Shown here one piece after another: positions 52,708-62,146 of a stretch of 63,907 nt of DNA. How positions within the stretch are numbered: the stretch's first letter is position 1; the number at the start of each line of letters is the position of its first letter. Under the pieces are notes generated by a model. It made no database searches. It was given only the letters and a program-made list of their open reading frames with translations, and was not told where the DNA came from. Origin of the DNA: Bacteroidales bacterium (GTDB taxonomy: Bacteria > Bacteroidota > Bacteroidia > Bacteroidales > UBA3824); NCBI GenBank assembly GCA_016293845.1, contig JAEDDH010000021.1, positions 1 to 63,907 on the forward strand, given 5' to 3'. The position numbers and the translations under genes were made by a program.

Positions 52708-53253
52708 ATGAGACATAGAGACAAAATCAATCATTTAGGTAGGAAGTATGGCCACAGAAAATCTATGCTTTCGAATATGGCCGCTTCGTTGATCAAAAAC
52801 CATAACATCAACACTACTCTTGCCAAGGCTAAAGAACTCCGTTCTTTTGTTGAGCCAATTATCACAGCAGCTAAAGATAATTTGAAATACGCTGAAGAGA
52901 AGGCTGGTGCCGACGAAAAACTCAAAGATTTGTATAAAATCAAGAGACGTAACGCTAACCGCTTCTGCTTTGCTAAACTCAGAGACAAAAATGCAGTTAA
53001 ACACCTTGTAGAGGAAGTTACTCCCAAAGTTGCTGAACGCAATGGCGGTTATACAAGAATCCTTAAAACTGTTAACCGTCTCGGCGACAACGCTAAGATG
53101 TGTTATATGGAGCTTGTTGATTTTAACCTCAACTACAGCAACGCTAAAAACGCTCCTAAAGCAGCTGCTCCTAAGACTACTCGTCGTAGCCGCAAGAAAA
53201 AAACTGCAGATGCACCCGCTCAAGCCGAGGCTAACGAACCCAAAGCAGAATAA
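52708..53253 (+). CDS. rplQ: 50S ribosomal protein L17 with a long tail
   Basis: 181 residues. MRHRDKINHLGRKYGHRKSML and the GYTRILK core are standard; after about residue 145 there is an Ala/Lys/Pro-rich extension (KAAAPKTTRRSRKKK...EPKAE), longer than in the 120-residue proteobacterial form but common in Bacteroidota. A terminator follows at 53281. Confidence 0.98.
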   Translation: MRHRDKINHLGRKYGHRKSMLSNMAASLIKNHNINTTLAKAKELRSFVEPIITAAKDNLKYAEEKAGADEKLKDLYKIKRRNANRFCFAKLRDKNAVKHLVEEVTPKVAERNGGYTRILKTVNRLGDNAKMCYMELVDFNLNYSNAKNAPKAAAPKTTRRSRKKKTADAPAQAEANEPKAE

Positions 53254-53280
53254 TATTCTACTAAGAACTCTTATAATTAA

Positions 53281-53308
53281 AGCCGGATTCAAAAATCCGG
53301 CTTTTTTT
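53281..53308 (+). terminator. intrinsic terminator ending the ribosomal cluster
   Basis: agccggatt (53281-53289) pairs with aatccggct (53294-53302), followed by seven T. Confidence 0.9.
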
Positions 53309-53341
53309 GTTATCCCTAATTTGATTATCTATTGTCAATTT

Positions 53342-53474
53342 TGAATTTTGAATTATGAATTTTGAATTATGAATTTTGAATTATGAATTATGAATTATGA
53401 ATTATGAATTATGAATTATGAATTATGAATTTTGAATTTTGAATTTTGAATTTTGAATTTTGAATTTTGAATTA
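53342..53474. repeat. nineteen tandem copies of a 7-bp repeat
   Basis: TGAATTW, 19 uninterrupted units, differing only at base 7 (T or A). It ends directly at the stop codon of the WD40 gene. The + strand holds stops in all frames. Confidence 0.95.
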
Positions 53475-56400
53475 TTACATTCCATATTTTTCAGCCGATT
53501 CGTGATCGGGTGCCCAAACTGTGCCGTAGAGTTCAAGTTTGTCGATATGTCGATTGATGTCGCCTGCGCTTAAGAGTCTTACTTTTATAGTGCGTTGACC
53601 CGATTTGTTGTTGTGTATGGCTATTAGGTATTTGCCATCGGGCGAAAATGCTGCTGATTGTGCTTTGCCTTCTTGTTTAAACTTGATGATGTCTTTGCCA
53701 TCTATTGTCCAAATACTTGCTATTCCATCGTCGGAAGTGGTAACAATGTACTTTCCGTCGGGCGAAAAACTTGCGGAGTTTACACAGTTTTCAAAGCCAC
53801 GGAAAATGTGGTTTACTTGTCCGTTGATGTTCCACAAGATGGCTGTTTTGTCTTCTGATGCAGATACAATATGTTCGCCATCTGCAGAATATGCTACTGA
53901 GTTTATTTTCCCGTTGTGACCTATATATGTGTTGATTACATCGCCTTTTATGTTGTTGGTGATTATTTTTCGGTCGCTACCCCCTGTAATAAATGTGTTG
54001 TTTTGCGGTTGAAAAGCTATTGAGGTTACTTCTCCTTGGTGTTGGTGGGTGCGAATACTTTCGCCTGTGGTTAAGTTATTGATTACCACTGTGCTATCGT
54101 CTGATACCGAAACTAAATATTGATCCTCGGGCGAAAAAACAGCATCGTTTACTTGTTTTGTGTGGGAGGTGAATGTTTTGATGAGTTTTCCGCCTTTTTC
54201 CCATAGTTTTACTGTGCCATCGTTGGATGATGTTGCCACGTATTTGCCATTGTGCGAAAACCGTGCAGTGTTTACTGTTTTGGTGTGTCCAGTATATTCA
54301 GCGGCTTTTTCGCCAGTGAGGTCCCAAAGATATGCTACGGTGTCTTTTGCAACCAAAAGATTCATACAGTCGGGCGAAAAACAGGCAAAATTGATACCTT
54401 CGGCATCGGGATATGTTTCAAAACGCTGTGCTATATCCCAAGTGCGTACGGTTTTGTCGCCGCCAACTGTAACAATTGTCTGTCCGTCGGGTGCAATTCT
54501 TGCTGAATATACATTGCCTCGGTGTCCTTTGAGTATTTTTTTGAGTTCGCCAGATAGAGAATAAACTCTTACAATATCGTCGTTGGAGGCTGTGATTACC
54601 GTTGTACCATCGTTAGAAAAAAAGGCTGAATTGAGAAGGTCGTTGTGCCCGGTGTACTCAACAAGTTCGTTGCCGTAGCTGTCCCATAGTTTGGCTTTGT
54701 GATTTTTGTTTAATCGGTCGATGCTTGAGGTTAAAATATAGCGACCATCGGGCGAGAATACTGCTGTAAGAAATACCGAGATGGCAAATCTTGGGTCTTC
54801 GCGGATTTCAAGTGTGGTGATAAGCTTACCTTCTGACGTATATACTTTAGCCGCTATGTCGTCGCCGGCAGCCACAATGCGTTTGCCATCGTATGAAAAT
54901 GATGTGTAGTAAACATCTCCGTCTAAGGCGTTGATGGTGGAGATTGGATTGCCGAGTGTGTCCCATACCATAACATTTCCATCGCTTCCAGCTGTGGCTA
55001 TTAGCGTGCAGTCGGGAGAGTAGGTCGCATGATGAAGTATTGCGTGGTGATCTGTGATGCGTTTAATTTCTGTTCCGTTGATTGTAAAGATACGGGCTAT
55101 ACTGTCTTCGGAAGTGGTGATAAAGTATCTGCCACATGGCGACATCGAAGCAGAGGTAATTTCGGCAGGGTGAGGGATAAGTGCAAGTTGTTCGCCGTTG
55201 ACTGAGGAGATTCGTAATGCGTAGTAGTTTTTGTCGTACTCTTTTTCGAGGGTAAGAATGTATTGGCAATCGTGAGTAACGTAAGAAAGTCCTGCGCTGT
55301 CGGATAGATGTGCAGTTATGTTGTAAAATATGTCGGTGTTGTAAAATGAATTTAGTAATGCACTGTAAGCCTGTTGGTTAGTAGAATCTAACTCAATGGC
55401 TTTTTGAGCAAGGCGAAGGCTAAAAGTCGGGTCGTTTTCAAGCTTTTGAAATGCAAACGACGACAGCATATTGCTTCGGGCAATTGTTGCTCCGTATTCT
55501 GAGTTGCGAAACGAAAAAGCCAAAAAAATTACAAAGCCAATGGCTGCGCATATTATCGCTAATGTTTTTGTAGACAAGCTTTTGTTGATCAGCGGTGCAT
55601 TTTTTTTGCTTTTTACCGATTTGTGAAAATCTGATGCAAAGTTTTGATATGCAGGCGTATAGTAGATATTTCCCGAAGGTGATACGCGACGTTTTAATAT
55701 ATCGTTTTGCGTAAGGATGTCGAGCGATTTTGAGTTTATTCCATGGCGGTGGATGGCAGATTCGCGAAAGGCGGGCAGTGTGTTGTTGTCGTCTATCAAC
55801 ATTTCGGATTGGATAAATTCGGATATCCTTGTTTTTTCGCCCGGAATATCTATCTTGCTGATAGCTTTTAAATATTTATTGTCGTCTGAATTGTCGTTGG
55901 TGGCAGGTAGCTCGGCGTTGTGGTTAATTAACTCGCTAAATGATGGTACAAGGGCAGCTGTATTGGGTATGAGGCTCTTTTCTATTGATAGCATTATGCC
56001 ATAGTTGAAACTGCTGTACATGGCTGTTATGGCTTCCCCCGAAAGAGGATTGTCGGTTTCGCCCATGAGCATTTGGCTGAGTGTGTCGGATATGTTTGTT
56101 GGCAACTGAGTGTCGGTGAGAGTGGCAAGGGCATTGCAAAATTCGAGTTGAGTTTCGTGGGGATAGGTGAAGAGGTTTTCAAACGAATCAAGTATTAGGT
56201 AGATGCGTTTGCTGTCTTTGTATCGTATCTGTACACGCTTGGCGGCAAACCATAGCGACCCATCGTTTTTAAACGAAACGTCCATAAACACAGGGTCTTT
56301 TACTTTTTTGTTGAGTGTTTCGATTAATTGCGATAACAAAGGTTGTGTATTGTCGGCCGACGGTTGAATGTCGAAAACTATGGCTGTGGCATTATTTTCT

Positions 56401-56531
56401 GCCAAAAGCTGCTGATTGCACAACTCGTTTTGTATAAACCATGTACGCCCACCACGAGGCTCAGAGCTCAGCGCGGAAACGGCGTAGTGGTTTAACATAT
56501 AGGTTGTTTGTCTGATAATTTCCTTGTACAT
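53475..56531 (-). CDS. STAND-like membrane protein with degenerate P-loop and WD40 repeats
   Basis: 1018 residues from the ATG at 56531; an ATG at 56561 overlaps the -7 box. Near residues 23-30 SEPRGGRT stands where a P-loop GxxxxGKT would be, so the first Gly and the catalytic Lys are lost; LILDSFE (about 112-118) still looks like Walker B. A winged-helix-like part (about 220-310), a membrane segment (about 323-341), a short helical linker (FSLRLAQKAIELDSTNQQA) and about 14 WD40 repeats follow, enough for two seven-bladed propellers. Such proteins sense or scaffold. Nucleotide hydrolysis is unlikely here. Confidence 0.85.
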   Translation of the reverse strand: MYKEIIRQTTYMLNHYAVSALSSEPRGGRTWFIQNELCNQQLLAENNATAIVFDIQPSADNTQPLLSQLIETLNKKVKDPVFMDVSFKNDGSLWFAAKRVQIRYKDSKRIYLILDSFENLFTYPHETQLEFCNALATLTDTQLPTNISDTLSQMLMGETDNPLSGEAITAMYSSFNYGIMLSIEKSLIPNTAALVPSFSELINHNAELPATNDNSDDNKYLKAISKIDIPGEKTRISEFIQSEMLIDDNNTLPAFRESAIHRHGINSKSLDILTQNDILKRRVSPSGNIYYTPAYQNFASDFHKSVKSKKNAPLINKSLSTKTLAIICAAIGFVIFLAFSFRNSEYGATIARSNMLSSFAFQKLENDPTFSLRLAQKAIELDSTNQQAYSALLNSFYNTDIFYNITAHLSDSAGLSYVTHDCQYILTLEKEYDKNYYALRISSVNGEQLALIPHPAEITSASMSPCGRYFITTSEDSIARIFTINGTEIKRITDHHAILHHATYSPDCTLIATAGSDGNVMVWDTLGNPISTINALDGDVYYTSFSYDGKRIVAAGDDIAAKVYTSEGKLITTLEIREDPRFAISVFLTAVFSPDGRYILTSSIDRLNKNHKAKLWDSYGNELVEYTGHNDLLNSAFFSNDGTTVITASNDDIVRVYSLSGELKKILKGHRGNVYSARIAPDGQTIVTVGGDKTVRTWDIAQRFETYPDAEGINFACFSPDCMNLLVAKDTVAYLWDLTGEKAAEYTGHTKTVNTARFSHNGKYVATSSNDGTVKLWEKGGKLIKTFTSHTKQVNDAVFSPEDQYLVSVSDDSTVVINNLTTGESIRTHQHQGEVTSIAFQPQNNTFITGGSDRKIITNNIKGDVINTYIGHNGKINSVAYSADGEHIVSASEDKTAILWNINGQVNHIFRGFENCVNSASFSPDGKYIVTTSDDGIASIWTIDGKDIIKFKQEGKAQSAAFSPDGKYLIAIHNNKSGQRTIKVRLLSAGDINRHIDKLELYGTVWAPDHESAEKYGM

Positions 56532-56558
56532 GAGTATAAATGACGTTTTTCTAAATGT

Positions 56559-56589
56559 CAAATTTACTTATCTTATACGGAATATCAAA
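56559..56589 (-). promoter_or_regulatory. promoter of the STAND-WD40 gene
   Basis: Minus-strand TTTG (56586-56589), 19-bp spacer, TAAATTTG (56559-56566). It fixes the start at 56531, with a leader of about 20 nt. Confidence 0.75.
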
Positions 56590-56668
56590 CTTTTTGGTAG
56601 ATTTTTTTTGATAAAAGATTATTATTTGTGCAATATTGACATCGTTAGGCGACTTTTTTTGTTGTACG

Positions 56669-57346
56669 TTATTCTGCCACAACTCTAACATTGCGCGAAG
56701 TTTCAAATCCGTTTTCGTCGTAGAGAATTTCGCAAATGTCGATATGCTTATTGGCAGTGTCTTCGCGGTGAGGTGTTATGGTTTTGAATTTTTCGATGTC
56801 GCCTCGGTTGTTGTATTCGTAAGTGCGTTGATATACAGTATGATACCGATTTGAGCCAATATCCCACGAAAGTGCAGTTTCTGCTGTTTTGTGATGCCCT
56901 TGATACAAATATTCCCATCTCGACACTCTTACCCAACGATCAGATGCTGCCGAATATATGTATCTTACAAGTGATGCGGTGTCGCCGTGAGGTGTGTATT
57001 CAAACGAATCGCGTTCTAACGGTGTTATCTTGGCATAATCAAATGCATCTGGCATAAGAGTTTCTTTTGCAATGAGTTGCCCTTTGTTGTTGTACCAATT
57101 GATGTACGAATGGGCAAAACTCCATCCGGGTTGGTTGTCGTTCCACGAATGTGTGGTTTGTTTTACTATATATCCAGCTGCATTGTAATATGCGGTAACT
57201 TTTTGCACCTCTTTGATAATAATTGACGAACTGTCGGTAATGGTTTTTGATGATGGACGTTGGTCGATATTCTCTGAGTTGCACGAGACTAAAATCAATG
57301 TTGCAGCTATTAGCGTAATTATTCGTCTATATCTATGGGCAGGCAT
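56669..57346 (-). CDS. lipoprotein with YD-like repeats
   Basis: 225 residues. Signal with lipobox LILVSCNS (Cys about 22). The mature part has repeated Y-x-N-x-x-G-x-x elements (YYNAAGYIVKQTT, WYNNKGQLIAKET, YEYNNRGDIEKFK, LYDENGFETS), a pattern of YD/RHS-type beta strands. Probably a surface or periplasmic protein. Its start overlaps the protease gene end by 28 bp, so it is in the same operon. Confidence 0.75.
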   Translation of the reverse strand: MPAHRYRRIITLIAATLILVSCNSENIDQRPSSKTITDSSSIIIKEVQKVTAYYNAAGYIVKQTTHSWNDNQPGWSFAHSYINWYNNKGQLIAKETLMPDAFDYAKITPLERDSFEYTPHGDTASLVRYIYSAASDRWVRVSRWEYLYQGHHKTAETALSWDIGSNRYHTVYQRTYEYNNRGDIEKFKTITPHREDTANKHIDICEILYDENGFETSRNVRVVAE

Positions 57347-58401
57347 CCGTATCGGTTTATAAGTATGTTAGCAAAACGTCGGCAGTAGTTGATAAAGAGA
57401 TTGTAGAGCTCTTCGGCTGTGTCGGTGTGAAAATCATCGTTTTTGATACACGATGTACTAAGTCCTATGTAGTTGTTGTCTACGCTGAATGCCATGCGCG
57501 GAATTTTGGCGTTTTCTTTTAACATATAGGCATACACTCTGGCAATATTGTTTTTAGATAGTGTACATAATGTAGAATCTGCCACCACGTATTCGTTTTC
57601 GGGAATATAGTTGATACGTATGCTTATGTTGTTGTCTAAAATTTCCCAACTATCTTTGCCATTGCGTATCAGGTCGATGTTGTAACCAAGTTTTGAAAGA
57701 ATTTGCTCTACATTTTTAGATGTTTCGCATAGTATGAGGTCTTTGCCCGAAAAATCTTCGCTGTCCATTTTTTCGCCGCAGAATGGGCAGTATCTGTTTT
57801 TGAATTGATCTTCGGTAACGATGTTGCTGCACGATTGGCATCTAACCGAATATACGCGACCCGAAGCAAGAAAATCGTCGATGGCTTTTTGCAGGTAGGT
57901 CCATGGCAGCGAGAATCCGAGATTTTGTCCGTTCGCCATGATAAATGTGTTTACACCAACCACATAGCCGTCTTGACTTATCAAAGGTCCTCCCGAATTG
58001 CCGGGGTTGATGGCGGCGTCGGTTTGTATATAGTCGATACCGTTTTGTTTGCGGGCAGCTTTTGAAATTATGCCTTGTGTATTGGTATACTGCAAGCCAA
58101 AAGGGTGTCCGATGGCGGTGATAGGTTCTCCATCGTGTAATTGCCTATCCATAGGAGCAAGGTCGAGGTCTGGGAATGAGATGCCTTCGGGTTTTTCGAT
58201 AAAAGCAAGGTCGAAACGCGGATCGGCGTAAAGCACACGGGCAGTGCGTTTTTTAAACGTTTCGCCGTTGATAACCACATTGCGGCAACCTTGAATTACG
58301 TGTCGGTTGGTGACAATGAGGTTGTAACGGTTGAGGCAGAAGCCCGTTCCGAGCCCCCACGGATTTTGTATTTTTACTATTGCGTTTTCTATGTGTGTCA
58401 T
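57319..58401 (-). CDS. cytoplasmic trypsin-like protease with zinc ribbon and YbjN-like domain
   Basis: 360 residues without signal peptide or membrane segment, so cytoplasmic. The protease domain has H34 (TNRHVI), D64 (RFDLAFI) and S136 (GNSGGP). After it comes a zinc ribbon with C188-x2-C191 and C205-x2-C208. The last about 140 residues (KNVEQILSKLGYNID...AEELYNLFINYCRRF) look like a YbjN/type III chaperone-like fold. No PDZ domain. Fusion of these three is unusual. It follows the 443-residue YbjN-like gene by 12 bp. Confidence 0.8.
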   Translation of the reverse strand: MTHIENAIVKIQNPWGLGTGFCLNRYNLIVTNRHVIQGCRNVVINGETFKKRTARVLYADPRFDLAFIEKPEGISFPDLDLAPMDRQLHDGEPITAIGHPFGLQYTNTQGIISKAARKQNGIDYIQTDAAINPGNSGGPLISQDGYVVGVNTFIMANGQNLGFSLPWTYLQKAIDDFLASGRVYSVRCQSCSNIVTEDQFKNRYCPFCGEKMDSEDFSGKDLILCETSKNVEQILSKLGYNIDLIRNGKDSWEILDNNISIRINYIPENEYVVADSTLCTLSKNNIARVYAYMLKENAKIPRMAFSVDNNYIGLSTSCIKNDDFHTDTAEELYNLFINYCRRFANILINRYGCLPIDIDE

Positions 58402-58413
58402 CGTCAGGAGTTT

Positions 58414-59745
58414 TTAATCGGGTATTTCAAGCTCGGCAAACTCTTTAAGAAACGTGTAGGCAAAGCCTGTGAGTGTTCCAAAATCGAGGTCGGCTGTGTT
58501 AAATGCGAGAGTTGGGTATTTTTTAGAGTATTTTTTTATAGTGCTTTCGATTTCGTGCGATATTTTTATGGCGGCAGGAGTCTGCGTGCTTTCGGTAATA
58601 AATCCGTCGTCGAATCCAAGCTCAGTAAAATAGTCGCTATTGAGCACCCGCCACATAATAAGCAGAAGATCTTGTGCAATTGGAGGCATACCGTGATGGA
58701 CATGGTTGAGACCAGCGGTGTATTCGCACATCGTTAATGCAATGTCGTTGCGGTTAGAATCTATGCACGTATCAATCAAACGGAAATGCGTGTTAAACGA
58801 TTCTGCCATTTCGGGAAACGACATATAGCTGATTTCGGGGAAAACAGCCCTAACTTTATAAATGGATACGCCAATTTCTTCGTCGCTCTTTTGAAGTATT
58901 TCGTCGAGCTCGGCAAGCATTTTAAAATTGATTTCGGGCGAATTGCGCTCTTCGGGATTGTAGCCCGTGGCATAGATGGTGTAAATCTGTTTATAACGAT
59001 GCAGCAGCGAGCCTTCGGGCGAAATCAGGTAAAGAATTTTGAAAATTGCTGTTAATATTATATATGTGCGTGTTGGGTCGTCGGATGTGCTTTGCACTTG
59101 AGTTTTAGCATCTTGAATCCATTTGCGCATATATTTTATTTTAGCCGCTTTTTCGGTTTCGGGTAGCGGAATGATGTTTTCGGTATTGATAGCGTGGAGG
59201 TTAGGAAATTGCTCTACAAGAATATCGTCGATAGAATCGGCAGAGATGGCTATTTCGGAGAGCATTTCGTTGAAAGCCTCGGGCGACATATCTTGCGTGG
59301 GGCAACGCTGCAAAAGTGCTATTGTATTATCGTAAATGGCGTATTTGCAGTAAGCGAAATTGGTGTTTTGTGTTAGCAGAAAACGCATTAATGCTACATC
59401 GAGAGTGTCAAACTCGGCTATATCTGCCCATGTAAACACTTGTCCGGCAGTGATAGCACCTTTTACAATTTTCGACCCCTGAATAAGGTCGAAATATAAA
59501 GTTTGGGTTTCGGCATCGAATGTGATTTCCACAGCCGGTCCGCCCTGCATACGCATATATTCAAAAAACGACACATACGCGCCAAGGTAATCGCCGGTTT
59601 TGTAGAGGTGATCAGATGTGTTGCGTATGGTAATCATCTCTTCTGTCTCCTCAGGCTCGGCAAAACGTCCGAACTTTATATCGGGGCGGCGGTGAGAGCG
59701 CGGCTTGTCAGGCATGCGGTCGAATATGTATGAAAGAAAACTCAT
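58414..59745 (-). CDS. YbjN-like protein with helical C-terminal region
   Basis: 443 residues, no signal. After a basic N-terminus, a part of about 140 residues (VEITFDAETQTLYFDLIQG, LMRFLLTQNTNFAYCKYAIYDNTIALLQRC, ISADSIDDILVEQFP) matches the sheet-and-helix pattern of YbjN/chaperone-like domains; the rest is helical and unknown. The previous gene (flavin reductase) overlaps it by 4 bp and the protease follows by 12 bp, so all are co-translated. YbjN-like domains appear in two neighbouring genes here, which hints at pairing. Confidence 0.6.
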   Translation of the reverse strand: MSFLSYIFDRMPDKPRSHRRPDIKFGRFAEPEETEEMITIRNTSDHLYKTGDYLGAYVSFFEYMRMQGGPAVEITFDAETQTLYFDLIQGSKIVKGAITAGQVFTWADIAEFDTLDVALMRFLLTQNTNFAYCKYAIYDNTIALLQRCPTQDMSPEAFNEMLSEIAISADSIDDILVEQFPNLHAINTENIIPLPETEKAAKIKYMRKWIQDAKTQVQSTSDDPTRTYIILTAIFKILYLISPEGSLLHRYKQIYTIYATGYNPEERNSPEINFKMLAELDEILQKSDEEIGVSIYKVRAVFPEISYMSFPEMAESFNTHFRLIDTCIDSNRNDIALTMCEYTAGLNHVHHGMPPIAQDLLLIMWRVLNSDYFTELGFDDGFITESTQTPAAIKISHEIESTIKKYSKKYPTLAFNTADLDFGTLTGFAYTFLKEFAELEIPD

Positions 59746-60329
59746 TTTTTGTTGTCTTTGGTTTGTTTTTTTACTGAATATCCAAATCGGCCTATCATTT
59801 CGCCGGTTTTGTAATAAAATCCGTGACTGTATACTGCGAGCCCTGCTTTGTAGAGTTTCAACGCGCCTGTCTTGGGGTCGACAAGGTTGTTGTCAACGTC
59901 TACGGTGTCTACTTTGGCTATGAACATATCGTGGCTGCCGAGTTCAATCACTTGTGTAACTGTACATTCGATATTTACTGGCGATTGCGCTATAATAGGA
60001 CAGTCGCTTGTGTTGGCTTTTTGCGGTGTGAGGCCTGTTTCGGCAAACTTGTTGACATCTCTGCCCGATTTTACGCCGCACCAGTCGGTAACTTTAACGA
60101 GTCGGTCGGTAACAAGGTTTACCACAAACTTGCCTGTATCTTTGATAAGAGAGTGCGAATAGCGTTCTTTGCGCACCGAGATGCTCAGCATAGCTGGGTC
60201 GCTACAAATAGTGCCTGCCCACGCCACAGTAATTATGTTCATTTTGTCGGGGAAAGTACCGCAACTCACCATTACCACAGGTACTGGGTTGAGCATTGTG
60301 CCAGGCTTCCAAATCTGTTTTCCGTTCAT
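59742..60329 (-). CDS. flavin reductase-like FMN-binding protein
   Basis: 195 residues, split-barrel fold of the flavin reductase family: PVPVVMVSCGTFPDKMNIITVAWAGT and SIRKERYSH-type (here SVRKERYSHSLI) then FVVNLVTD. They bind FMN and reduce flavins with NAD(P)H or act as small oxidoreductases. Overlaps the YbjN-like gene by 4 bp. The upstream TACCTTCG (60352-60359) is one base off the -7 consensus. Confidence 0.85.
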   Translation of the reverse strand: MNGKQIWKPGTMLNPVPVVMVSCGTFPDKMNIITVAWAGTICSDPAMLSISVRKERYSHSLIKDTGKFVVNLVTDRLVKVTDWCGVKSGRDVNKFAETGLTPQKANTSDCPIIAQSPVNIECTVTQVIELGSHDMFIAKVDTVDVDNNLVDPKTGALKLYKAGLAVYSHGFYYKTGEMIGRFGYSVKKQTKDNKK

Positions 60330-60410
60330 CTTTTTCCTTTTTTATTTTTTACGAAGGTATAAAAAAAATGGCACGGTTGTATAAAAAAAATGGAAATCTT
60401 ATTTAGTAAC

Positions 60411-60918
60411 CTCAAATTTTATTCTTCTGATGCTTTTTGGGGGTTTTAACTTCGAGGATGTATAAGCCTTGCTGGAGGTTTTGGTTGATGGAATGCTCGT
60501 AGTTTTGCAAACCTACAAGTTTTTCGCGCAGCACGTACTTGTAGCTGCTGATGCTATATATTGTCAGCACGGCATCCTTGGCGCAGTCGAGGTCGAGAAA
60601 CAGTGTGAAGTCGCCGTTGTTTGGGTTGGGACCTATGCGGCAGTCGAGAATCTCGTCAGAATCATAATAGTCGGGGATATACTCCTCTTCGGGACGGGTT
60701 AGATTGCTTATGCTCAGATTTTTTCAGAAAACGACCATTTGAGCGAGTCGAGCTCGTGGCTCGATGTTTCCACAATTTTGGCGTAATCGTCGTTGTAAAT
60801 ATCCGACGGCAGCAGGAAATTTTTTTATGGTGATTTCTGTATATTGATATTGATATTGTTGGGCTTTCGCTATTGTTGTGGCAAGTATTATGGTTATAGC
60901 TAATAATAATGTTCTCAT
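60411..60918 (-). pseudogene. small secreted protein with T9SS sorting domain, two frameshifts
   Basis: Minus strand: signal peptide MRTLLLAITIILATTIAKAQ, then after an A-run shift LPSDIYNDDYAKIVETSS..., then after a second A-run shift SNLTRPEEEYIPDYYDSDE and IGPNPNNGDFTLFLDLD ... LQQGLYILEVKT, the classical type A sorting domain of the type IX secretion system. One shift adds and the other removes a base in poly-A tracts (7 and 6 A). As written it cannot make the full protein. Confidence 0.8.
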
Positions 60919-60977
60919 ATTTTGTTATTGAGTTAAAGGTGCAAAATACCTTGTGTAGATTTTTGCTATTGTATGTT

Positions 60978-62003
60978 TTACTTATCTTTTACTACTATGT
61001 CATAAATTGATTCATATTTGGCATAATCGTCAGGGTTATTGATTCTGATATAATCTAATTCTTCTTCTGATGCTATATGCCATCCTTTACAGGGATAATA
61101 ACTTACATAGTCAATAACACTATATTGGAATTTGTTGGTGATGACTATTGGATACAATACTCCATTATATTCCAAAATTCCTTCCTGTTCTTCGTAAGGT
61201 CTTACTGAAAATATAGAATGATAAGTAACTTGTTGTCTGTCTTTTGGCCCGCGGTAGTGTCCGATATAACTATATCTAAGATCGTATTTGGTTTCTTCAA
61301 GATTATCAATAGTTAATGACGTTTGTCCATATGGTATTTCAATTACTCGTTCGTATATAGAACCTTTATCTTTGGGTGGTATCTCAAAACACATATAGTC
61401 ATAATCATTAAAAAACAAATTGTCTATGTTGTCTATTTTTAGTGTTATAGAATTATGTGTGTATTTTTCTACATATACCAATTGGAGTTTTACTGCTTTT
61501 GTAAAAAACGTTTCAGTTTGACTTTCAGCAAAAGTGGTGTCGCCGTTTAGTACATAGTTTGCCCTAACTTTTAATAAGTAGTATGTATCAGGAAGAAAAT
61601 CTTTGTGTAATGTATCAAGCTCGATTCCGTCACTTTCATATACTTTAAAGGTCTCATTGTAATATAAGTCTTTTTTATGAGTTGTTCTGATTACTTCCCA
61701 ATTATTCCCATTGTCAGGTGAAACTAATATTTGATATATAAAGAAACCTCCCTCTTTTTGTGAGGTGGCGGGATAAAAATCAATGTCAAAATCGTGAGTA
61801 TTCCCATTGCCAGCTAAAACTAAATCATTACCGATTATAGTGCCTGTTAGAGATGGACCGTTGCTTTCGCCTAATTCAAGGTTGTGATAGTGGTTGTACA
61901 AAACAACTTAGTTTGGAGTATCGTAATCATCTCCATCCTTATTACATCCACAAAAGCACGCAGCAGCCGTCATAGCGGCGCAGAGAAACAGAATTTTTTT
62001 CAT
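60978..62003 (-). pseudogene. lipoprotein with FN3-like domains, in-frame stop at codon 32
   Basis: The frame from the ATG at 62003 encodes a lipoprotein signal (MKKILFLC...CFCGC) and GDDYDTPN, then TAA at 61908-61910, then VVLYNHYHNLELGESNGPS without change of frame to a stop at 60978. The body (about 300 residues) has two FN3-like beta segments (IYQILVSPDNGNNWEVIR, TYYLLKVRANY) and is unknown. A TTG at 61901 could restart translation but without the signal. Confidence 0.8.
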
Positions 62004-62044
62004 TTTGGTAATATTTTAGTTATAGTAATTGTTTGTTGTGTGGG

Positions 62045-62077
62045 CAAATGTAGAGATAAAAATTTAATGTTTTCAAA
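62045..62077 (-). promoter_or_regulatory. promoter of the 60978-62003 gene
   Basis: Minus-strand TTTG (62074-62077), 21-bp spacer, TACATTTG (62045-62052), 42 bp before the ATG. Confidence 0.6.
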
Positions 62078-62120
62078 TATTGTAAAAAAAATATTCGTTT
62101 TTTTTGTTTGCAAAAAAATG

Positions 62121-62128
62121 TATTTTTG
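62121..62128 (+). promoter_or_regulatory. -7 box of the 62147 gene
   Basis: TATTTTTG matches TAnnTTTG, 18 bp before the ATG. No TTTG at the right distance. Confidence 0.45.
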
Positions 62129-62146
62129 CCGCCAAAACTAACAAGA

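Noticed and set aside
53335..53480. CRISPR array at the heptamer repeats
   Set aside because: Units are 7 bp with no spacers; it is a simple tandem repeat.
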